Assembly: GCF_965363235.1 (NCBI RefSeq)
Contig: NC_134841.1
Span: 54,147,078 to 54,211,077 of the forward strand
DNA from: Mytilus galloprovincialis
Taxonomy: Eukaryota; Mollusca; Bivalvia; Mytilida; Mytilidae
Length of the DNA: 64,000 nucleotides
Direction of reading: 5' to 3'
In this document: positions 55,833 through 64,000 of the stretch, piece after piece
How positions within the stretch are numbered: position 1 is the stretch's first letter
Layout: each line of letters starts with the position of its first letter
Translations under genes and position numbers: made by a program
The notes under the pieces: model-generated
Database searches by the model: none
What the model saw: only the letters and a program-made list of their open reading frames with translations
Told to the model about the DNA's origin: nothing

Positions 55833-56141
55833 CCCTCTTTTTGCCCCTTTTCTATTTTTGATATTTTAATTAAAAGTTTAAAAAACCAAACATTCAAAAA
55901 GTGAAAAAATCAAAATTGCACGTTAGGTTTAGTATTTTAAAAGTTTGATCAAATTTCTAAACTATCAAATTTAAAAACGATATTTAGAATTTTAATATTT
56001 TAATAATTTGGTTAAAATTTCAAAATTTCAAAAGTTTTACACAATTTGAAATTTTGATATTTTAAAACTTTGATCAAAATTCCAAAAATCTAAAATTTTA
56101 AAACTTTTTAAAACTTTGAATTGATAAGTGTTACACGGACC
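55833..56141 (-). repeat. Right terminal inverted repeat
   Basis: Partner of 52681-52990. Its outer end is GTTACACGGACC, followed by the GGAAAT duplication. Confidence 0.92.
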
Positions 56142-56764
56142 GGAAATATATGGTCAGGGATATCTGATGAGGATGTCAATTAAGGACTAGGTCCTTACAA
56201 CCATATAATAAAGTACACGAACTCAGATATGTGATTCTTTTCAAAGCAGAACCAAATACATTGTACAATAAAAGTTTCAACCATGTCCTGGGTTCTAAGC
56301 TGCGCATAACTCATTACAAACAAACATTTAGTTCGTCTTCAAGCCATTGTTCCACTACTTTACTATGTATTCTACTTACTAGTACACTAAAAAAACTGAT
56401 AATAAATTGTTCAAATATATCCTTTGAAAATAGTGGAATAAAGTACTTTTGCATTTTCAAAATAAGTTCAAAGTACTTGATAAATTGCATGCTTATAATT
56501 GGTGCTTTTGATTTTTCTACCCTATATACCTCTGTGGTCATAGTCTTATTAAGAAAAAAACCACACACCTCATGCATTGAACGTGCATTTAAAAAAAAAT
56601 CAGAATGCGAATATATATTCAAACTCTTTCAGGTCATTTTTTAGTAATAACAAACAAAAGGACGTCAATTGGACCTGCTTTGATACCATAACTGCCCTTA
56701 AATAATTTTTTACAAAATATCATTTTTGTCTGCTATGGAGTTTCCATATATCGTCAAGTTATCA

Positions 56765-56930
56765 GAATTCCAATGGGGACTAACTATGCACCACTAATCG
56801 CAGACCTGTTTCTGTATTGTTATGAGTTACAATTAATGGAAACATTCAGCAACTGGAGGGATTGTGCTTGATTTTCATATGATGGAGACATACTCTTTCA
56901 ATCAGTCCAGGAACTGACTTATTTTAATAT
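56765..56930 (+). pseudogene. Penelope-like reverse-transcriptase fragment fused to M1 tail
   Basis: The + strand reads IPMGTNYAPLIADLFLYCYE, very like the GIPMGTNCAPLLADLFL-x-x-YE motif of Penelope-like and related invertebrate reverse transcriptases. AGGGATTGTGCTTGATTTTC and ATATGATGGAGACATACTCT follow directly, which are M1 landmarks. This suggests M1 derives from the 3' part of such an element. Confidence 0.65.
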
Positions 56931-57420
56931 TTCATTTACTGTTATCTGTTTTTGTCCATTTTAATTCCTTGTTATCTGTTATAAGCCAAATCAATTTTCT
57001 GTTTTGCTGTTATTGGGACCCCCCTTGCCCCCCTCTTTACAGTCTGTAATCGAACTGGAGTATTGTGTAATAAGGCATACTTAGATTGTAGGGAACGGCA
57101 AAATCTTATATATATATATATATTGAAAATATTCATGAACAAGGTTCTCTTATTGATGTTAAAGGTGAATATGAAATTAAGATTCATTTTCTGATACTTT
57201 CTAACTTAGCGCTTGAATTTATGCTGAATAAAGTTCGAGACAACAAGTTCCATGAATTGTAACTTTCCGAAACGGAAACAAGTCTAAATGCCCCAAAAGT
57301 ATCTTAAAATTTGCTTCACTGGTTAAACGAAAATGTGTACTATAGTTCAGTGATAATGGATGTCATACTAAACTCCGAAATAAAAGTTACATTGAAAAAA
57401 GAAATGATTTTTCTACCCCC

Positions 57421-57490
57421 GGCAATGAGATTTGAATACGCGACCTTTCTTTCTTGTGATAGTTCAGCATACCCCTGTACCACTGGCATC
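57421..57490 (-). ncRNA. tRNA-like SINE head (copy in X), degenerate
   Basis: On the - strand, an A box-like TGGTACAGGGG is followed about 40 nt later by a weakened B box (ATTCAAATCT). It is the complement of the better-preserved copy at 58224-58300. Confidence 0.55.
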
Positions 57491-58223
57491 GTTCAGAAAG
57501 ATACGAAATTTAAGTACTTAAGTCTACTACTCAAAATCGAAAAAAAAAAAAATAATTAAGAAGATCCTATCCCAGTTTGATTTCTTTAAGAAATTATGTG
57601 TTCAGATGATATATGTGTTGCTAAATGCATGATTTTTACGCAAATATAGGAAGAATCAACTCCTTAATCTGTCATTTTCCAATTGAAATATACATGTTCC
57701 TTTATCTGAACAAAAGTGTTTTCAATTGTATTATACCCCCATCACTGACGAAACCATGTTTTGTTACATTTATTTCAACTTTGCCAAACATATTCAGGAT
57801 ATTTTAGTGACTTTTTGTCTCTTTTACCATACTACATCTTTAAGAAATGACTTCGGATTTTTAGCGCATTTCAAGTTTGCGATTGCGCTGGTACACTAAA
57901 AATTATATTTTTAACTAGTGTACATGTTATAACTATTAATTTGATACTATTCTTCAAAATCTCACTGCACAATTATTGAAAAAAGTCATTATTCCCCTAA
58001 AAAGCAGTTTTCTAAGCCCTTCCTTTTTAAAATATTTTTCAAAAATCAAAGAAAAATTCTTCCTATATTTGCGTAAAAATCATGCATTTAGCAACAAAAA
58101 TATATCATCTGAACACATAATTTCTTAAAGAAATCAAACTGGGATAGATTCTTCTTAATTAATTTTTTTTTTTCGATTTTGAATAGTAGACTTAAGTACT
58201 TAAATTTCAAAATTTTCGAGACG

Positions 58224-58300
58224 ATGTCAGTGGTACAGGGGTATGCTGCACTATCCCATGGAAGAAAGGTCGCGTGTTCGAATCTCGCTGCCGGGTGCAA
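58224..58300 (+). ncRNA. tRNA-like SINE head (copy in X')
   Basis: TGGTACAGGGG (58231-58241) fits the Pol III A box TRGYNNARNNG. GTTCGAATC (58276-58284) fits the B box core. The spacing is about 35 nt, as in tRNA genes. The T-stem GCGTG/CTCGC has one mismatch and no clean acceptor stem forms. It is therefore a tRNA-derived promoter, not a tRNA gene. Confidence 0.65.
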
Positions 58301-58955
58301 AAATCATCTCCTTTGATAAATGTAACTTTTATTTCGGAGACATCCATAATCACTGAACTATAGTACACAGTTTTGTTTAACCAGTGAAGCAAATTTAAGA
58401 TATTTTGGGGGCATTTCAGAGACTTGTTTCATCGCCATTTGCTGACGTACAGATTTGGTTAAGGGCTGAAATGAATCCTCAGATAACCAGCAATGTGATT
58501 TACTGTGCATCAAACTTCTATTATTATCGGTTTAGAGTCAAGTCGACTCTAATGACATGTATTTTTTCTGTTAAAAACATTTGTTTTTCTTTGATTTTTG
58601 AAAAATATTTTCAAAAAGAAGGGCTTAGAAAACTGTGCTTTTAGAAGAATAATGACTTTTTTTAATAATTGTGCAGTGAGATTTTGAAGAATAGTATCAA
58701 ATTAATAGTTATAACATGTACACTAGTTAAAAATATAATTTTTAGTGTACCAGCGCAATCGCAAACTTGAAATGGGCTAAAAATCCGAAGTCATTTCTTA
58801 AAGATGTAGTATGGTAAAAGAGACAAAAAGTCACTAAAATATTCTGAATATTTTTGGCAAAGTTGAAATAGATGTAACAAAATATGGTTTCGTCAGTGTT
58901 GGGGTATCCGTATGATACAGTTGGAAATTAACACTTTTGTTCAGATAAAGGCCTC

Positions 58956-59864
58956 AGTGAATATCAGTTTTTCAAAAGTCAATAAAACCGCATATTTACC
59001 TCATCAAAAGACAGTAATTGTATAATATTCAGGATATTTAAGTGACTTTTTATCTCTTTTTTTTACCTACAATTGCAGCTGTCATTGTTAATGTGTAATG
59101 GTGACTGCCAAAAAATAAGTCAAGTTGTTTAGTGTAATTCATTATTTAAAACAATGGACATGATTTAGCATTCATAAAACTATAAAGCAAGACATTTTTG
59201 GCTTCATAGGGAGCGTTTTAGTATTCATAATCATAAAAAGGACCAGTTTGAGGGATCAACATCTTGTTTCTGAGTTTTACAAACATAATAATCATTATTT
59301 TGGAACAACATTTAAAAAATAAATGTAGTTTATAGTATGCATACTGTCATGCACGTACATTCGCTTTTTTGTTAGACAAACTGGGGCCGTGGCCTTGGAA
59401 GTGATAGTAATCTCGGACTAATACATTTTGTAATACTAATTTGAAAGGGAAAAAGCATTACAGAAATTATATGCAACCATATATATATTAAACATATGTA
59501 TTTTAACCAAAAGATTTCATTGCTTGTATTTTTTTTCCATTGAACATCATGTTTGTGGAAATTATATTTTCAATGTGTTGCTTCGTGCAGACTATAGTAT
59601 AGATATTTTACATACATGTATATATATGTATATGGATGATGATAATGTATTGTCTATTGACTACGTTTCATGGGCATATTAGTCCAAAACTATTTCTTAA
59701 ATATAGTAACAAAGCTATATTTTGTATAATGTCAATTTCATCATGGAACACTTTCTCCACAACCAGGCCGGTCCATTTAAGGGATGAAAATAATAGTTTG
59801 ACATTTGTGTTAAGATTTTAAAAAAACCCTATCAATTTATCAATTTTAGTTGCAGTAAAAAAAC
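58956..59864. other. No gene recognised
   Basis: AT-rich intergenic DNA with only short frames. Confidence 0.5.
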
Positions 59865-62493
59865 AATATTAGGTCAATGTCAGAAAAATTTAATTTTTTT
59901 GCATGAACCCCCTGAGGGGTTCATGCTTATATATTGGCGAGTTTTGGATGTGTCTATGGGCCACTCGATATCTCTCGGCCGGAAGTTCGAATAAAACTCT
60001 CGGAACGTCTCTAAAGTTTTCGGTCATTTATACAGGTCTTAACAGGTTGTTATCTACGTCTTTTCTATGGTCCCTTGATGGCCCTTGACGACGCAATTAT
60101 ATTTGTTTTAAAACGACCACTGTGCATTGTGTTTATCTAGGTCAATTGTAACATGGTATTGTATGTTGTCTCGATAACATTTAAACTAATTATGTTTGAA
60201 GATTTAACCACGGGATACTGTGTATTTCATCATACTAGACTTAAGGGAGATAACATTCTGGTTAAAATATTAATATCAGATCGGAAAACAGAAAGATAAT
60301 ATTCTTATCAAAAGTATTTAATTCAATCGGAATCAAACAAATATCCAAATATATACAAAATAAATACTGTATTTATGTTTCTGGAGAAACTAACAAAGAT
60401 TGAAATCAGAATATTTTCAGAGTTGCAATTAAAGTATTTAATATGACAAGATACTCTGCTTTGGTATTTTTTAATATTCATTTGTAAAGGAAACATAAAA
60501 ATTAAATCTAAAAAAATTCTTGCATCCTACAAAAAAAATTGTGTATAAACAATAATCATTCATTTATATTTCTACATTAATTATTTCATACCATTTTAGT
60601 TTTTATGTTTTATGAGTAATTATTATTTATTTTTTTGTATTGTAATATATCAATAAAACGGAAAGTAAGATCAATTTATTGAATATTTAAATTTTAAACG
60701 GTCGTGAATAAAAATACTTGTGTGTTTTCAATTCATAAAGCATGATTTTAAATCCTTGCAGCTCACAACAACCGTACAAATAATTTACAATAATTACAAC
60801 AAAATTTAATTACAACCCCAATGTTGATTATTGTATACTGTTAGTATGGATTTAGAAGTCTTTACTTATATTTTGTATAGTAATATATTCACATAGTGGA
60901 ATGTTAGAATTTAAAAATAGATTTATTCGATAAATAAAAAGTCCATCCGTAAATACTTGACGTTTGTGTTTATTGATATTATATATATTCAAAAGAATTT
61001 GAAAAAAATTACTAACAGGAACGTTCTAGTTCATTATAAAATTTAAATTCAATTTTTGTTTGTTTGTTTTAATAATTTAATCTTATAGCATCTAAATATT
61101 TGTACTATGGTACGGTTTTGAAAATTGTATTAGTTGTGTTGACCAACTATCCTACACGTCTTGATTCATTCACATTAAAGATCACATTTCAAAAGCACAC
61201 TATCGGTTTGCGTTCTCAAAAATTCCGGATAAAATGTCAATGAATCCGGAGTCAAAACATTTAATGTAGGCCGTTTGACCAGAGCGTTTGACATTCGATT
61301 TCAACTATTAGATTAAGATATGTGATGACGAAAATGCGTATTCTTTTCCTGAGTATCAGTGAGATGCTTTCTATTTACTATTTCGTGCGCTAAAATACTA
61401 CTTGCAAGCAATACTATTAAATTCACTCGTGGAAGCTTATTTTCGTTTTTGTTATCTAAATTCAGAACACGGCAGAAAAAGCTTTACATGTGACTTTCAA
61501 TCACGGTCATCATTACTAACGGTATTCTGACCTCGAGTTGTTTCTCTTTTGTTTCTTTTTTGATTCAATGTCCTATTATAAACTTTGACCTTTTAAAAAA
61601 GCTGAGGATTGTCTACCCAAGTAATAGATTCCTTAACTTTGTAATGTATTTGGCCTTTTAAATTTTTTCATTCGAGCGTCACTGATGCTTTTTTTGTAGA
61701 TTTAACTCGTGTCTGGCGTTTTTTTTATATCTACATACATTTGTACCTTTTTATATAAATTGGTTACTTTGAAAGTGTGTATAGGTATTCATAAACTTCT
61801 GAATTAAGAAATTCTTTGGCAAAACAAAGTTTCTCTGTATAATGTTTGAATTGATTTAAGTAAAATCAGGAAATCCTTAAAATTTGAGATGTTTTATGAG
61901 ACCAAAATAAGTCTCTTCATAAGAGGTCCAAATCAATTGCATGCCACAGGTTTAACCGCATACAACATCTATACCATGAGTAAAGATAGCTTCAAATACG
62001 GAGTTGAGAATATAAAGGCATTCATTTAGGAAACAAAAAATAAAGATATGATAGATAAAATAATGCATCCAGAATTCCGGATTATAAAGCAAACTGAGTG
62101 CATAAATTTATATTGCGATAGGTTTGTGCAATTTGCATAAGTCATCCGGTTAGTAGAAATTAGGATTTGCCAATGGGTTATAATCGGAAAAAATATGTAC
62201 ATTCCCAAGTAATATATAAAATAGTCGAGCTTTAAAATAACTATTCAAATAGAAGCTGTAAATATATACGTTCAACTGGCTTCTTCTATTCACGGTCAAT
62301 TATTTCAATTCAGGTGACCCGGCAGTCAGCGGTCTTAGGTTCATGTATTGCTTTTCTTTTTTTAAAGAAAGCAACTTGTTTTAGTACTCGGCGAAAAACT
62401 AGGGAAGGGCTCGGTAGAACCCCGCCCTTCCCAAGTTTCTCAGCCTCATACCAAAAAGTTTATATTTTCCTGACATTGACCTAATATTGTATA
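59865..62493. mobile_element. Candidate 2.6-kb inverted-repeat element with subterminal hairpins
   Basis: Left end ACAATATTAGGTCAATGTCA and right end TGACATTGACCTAATATTGT are exact inverts over 20 bp, with weaker pairing for ~18 bp more. Just inside the left end is a perfect hairpin, GCATGAACCCC-CTGA-GGGGTTCATGC (59901-59926). Inside the right end, GGGAAGGGC pairs with GCCCTTCCC (about 62402-62431). No clear target duplication and no coding sequence were found in the AT-rich interior (60100-62290). Confidence 0.6.
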
Positions 62494-62980
62494 TCGCCAT
62501 CTAATCTTAATGTGAGCATACAATTTCTTCATCATCAGAATTAGCAATGTATTGTGTATTTACTTGAACAAATTGAAGATCTGTTCATGATTACACATGA
62601 AATTCAAAGACATTGTCAATACAGATAATTCAAAAATTATTGAATGGTTAGATATTAGAATCAGAGAAAAATGTCAGTGATCGTCAGTGACCCATATCGT
62701 CATGGTTTACAATTGTGTCAAATGTCTACATTTCTAAGAACTGGGATTGTAACTAGCCGCTCTCAAAGACAAAGGACAAAGTCATGTACAGTTACAAATT
62801 GTTATGCTCAACGAAATTTCTGGGAAAAAATAGATTATATTCGGAAAGAAGTTCCATATAAAAAAAATCAAAACTAAGTATTCATGTATTTAACTATTCA
62901 ACAGGTTCAATATAGTATCAGCTGCTACATAGATTTTTGACCACTGAACGTGTAGCTAGCCTAGCAGCAATCTTGATTTT

Positions 62981-63145
62981 CAGTGGTGGATCCAGAACTT
63001 TTCATAAGGGGAGGGGGCGCTGATTGACCTAAGGGGGGGGGGGGGCTCCAGTCATGCTTCAATGATTCCCTATATAATCAACCAAATTTTTCCCACGAAA
63101 GGGGGGGGGGGCGGGCCCCCAGGCCCCCCCCTGGATCCGCCTATG
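62981..63145. mobile_element. Small MITE (CAGTGGCGGATCC family), copy 3
   Basis: Left end CAGTGGTGGATCCAG, right end the complement of CATAGGCGGATCCAG. ATTTT and CTTTT flank it, four of five bases matching. Long G- and C-runs lie near the ends. Confidence 0.8.
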
Positions 63146-63394
63146 CTTTTATCTTTTTAGCATTTAGAATAATATTGATGTCATGATAAGTTTATGGTAT
63201 CAATATCAGTTTATAATGTAATGGTATACATAGAATTGGCTTATGACTTGTTGTTACATGCATCTTTATTTTCATTTATATGTTGTTTTAATATTATAAT
63301 CTTACATGCTAACGTACTCTCGAGCAGAATGAACCGCATGGACTCGGTTAGCAGGTTAAAATTTGTTAAACAATATCTTTCTATTTTTTTAGGC

Positions 63395-63510
63395 AGTGGC
63401 TATCATTTACCGGCTCCGCCAAAAAAGCTTCTTGGGTGCTATTTTACCGGCTCCGGCAAAATAGCCTCATTGGCGCCATTTTGCGGGCTCCGGCAAAAAA
63501 GCGATGTATA
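63395..63510. repeat. GGCTCCGGCAAAA short tandem repeat
   Basis: Three ~43-bp units with ACCGGCTCCGnCAAAA(A/T)AGC and a trailing GCCGG. It is embedded in a 131-codon + strand frame (63194-63589) that has no recognisable domain. Confidence 0.75.
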
Positions 63511-63599
63511 TACAAAGTTTTGTTATTTTGCCGGTCTTTCTTTCAGGTTTTTGATCATTGTACGATATGAAGTACATTTTTTTTATTGAATGAACAAAA

Positions 63600-64000
63600 C
63601 TATCACCTGTTTGTACATTGTCAAAAGTTCAAACCACTTCATGATTACCTGAAAGACATATTCATATAGCAGTCCTAAGTATGAAATAGTTCAAATTATT
63701 ATGGCATATTGTTATTCTAAACTATTTCCCAAAATTGATCGCCCTGAAGATCATAAAAAACATTTTATTAAAATAGAGTATGTCAGTAAAGGTTTGGATT
63801 TTGTAAATATTGCCGGTTTTAACGACCATTCTGTTAACACTCTAAGACATAAGCCCGAATTTCCAGCTACAAAGTAGCTGTGGTCTTATCAGACATCATG
63901 CTGATGTCAATTACCCCAGATCATGCATCATGCTGGGTTTGTTGATCTTAATCCCCTAAATAACTGGTCACATACATATTATATTACTTTCTATATATCA
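63600..64000. other. No complete gene; possible coding remnant near the end
   Basis: At about 63725-63850 the + strand reads a short plausible segment (FPKIDRPEDHKKHFIKIEYV then a Gly-Leu-Asp-Phe stretch). It runs out at a stop and lacks motifs. The remainder is AT-rich. Confidence 0.3.

Larger units (their letters stand above)
52681..56141. mobile_element. 3.46-kb element with ~310-bp terminal inverted repeats
   Basis: The left arm 52681-52990 is a close inverted copy of 55833-56141. Both outer ends begin GGTCCGTGTAACACTTATCA and both inner ends are AGAAAAGGGGC(G/A)AAAAGAGG. The direct repeat GGAAAT flanks the element (52675-52680 and 56142-56147). The interior holds an M1 fragment (about 52991-53335), an M4 copy (55207-55340) and short frames, but no recognisable transposase. 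The arms are very AT-rich, with repeated TTTTGATCAAA and AAATATCAAAATTTC motifs. Confidence 0.92.
57275..58955. mobile_element. Element interrupted by an inverted copy of its own family
   Basis: Four blocks: X (57275-57650), Y (about 57690-58055), X' (58056-58430) and Y' (about 58575-58955). X' is the complement of X and Y' the complement of Y. Read on the - strand, Y-X' is one continuous unit equivalent to X followed by Y'. Copy 1 (X...Y') is therefore split at AGGAAGAAT/TTTTCTTTG by a complete inverted copy 2. X and X' contain tRNA-like sequences. Short mirrored reading frames across X and X' are by-products. Confidence 0.85.

Noticed and set aside
57311..58392. Two similar ORFs (MLHWLN...) in opposite orientation, suggestive of a gene pair
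   Set aside because: They lie in the inverted blocks X and X' of one non-coding tRNA-headed element; the frames are not maintained between copies.
63194..63589. 131-codon + strand frame
   Set aside because: No domain or conserved pattern; it spans a GGCTCCGGC tandem repeat and AT-rich DNA.

Overview
The window is AT-rich animal nuclear DNA: genes with GT-AG introns, no operons, and a very dense load of dispersed repeats, tandem arrays and short inverted-repeat transposons. Several repeat families resemble ones I recall from marine mussels (Mytilus), so a bivalve mollusc is the best guess. That is inference from recall; no database was searched.

Only one intact protein-coding gene is well supported. 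It has seven exons on the + strand (36630-47319) and encodes a 310-residue multi-pass membrane protein of the GPC1 family (glycerophosphocholine acyltransferase, former DUF2838). All splice sites are GT-AG, all phases agree, and there is a stop and polyadenylation signals. Its introns hold a hAT-like element, a GCGCCAA-rich element, two minisatellites and a broken copy of exon 1.

A second gene-like locus lies on the - strand at 19087-25108: eight exons of an axonemal dynein heavy chain (DNAH3/7/12 type, stalk to AAA5/AAA6). Introns and splice sites survive, but the reading frame carries a 1-base deletion, a TGG-to-TAG stop and two 2-base deletions. It looks like a 5'- and 3'-truncated, unprocessed pseudogene.

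The rest is mobile or repetitive. 0-17 kb: a 50-bp minisatellite at the window edge, three copies of a ~0.9-kb dispersed repeat, an element with an 8-bp target duplication, hairpin and tandem arrays, and a decayed gag-like ORF. 17.6-18.8 kb and 42.1-43.2 kb: two hAT-derived elements with 5-bp target duplications. 27-36 kb: LINE fragments; the larger one is split by a MITE and by a 1.3-kb foldback element. It is followed by a 3.6-kb Helentron-like element inserted in another repeat. 50-56 kb: a tandem dispersed repeat, an orphan 152-codon ORF, and a 3.46-kb element with ~310-bp terminal inverted repeats and a 6-bp target duplication. 57-59 kb: a tRNA-headed element interrupted by an inverted copy of its own family. 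59.9-62.5 kb: a candidate inverted-repeat element with hairpins near both ends.

I found no CRISPR, operon, rRNA gene or convincing functional tRNA. The most informative parts are the GPC1-like gene, the dynein pseudogene, and several transposon insertions whose target duplications or empty sites can be read inside the window.
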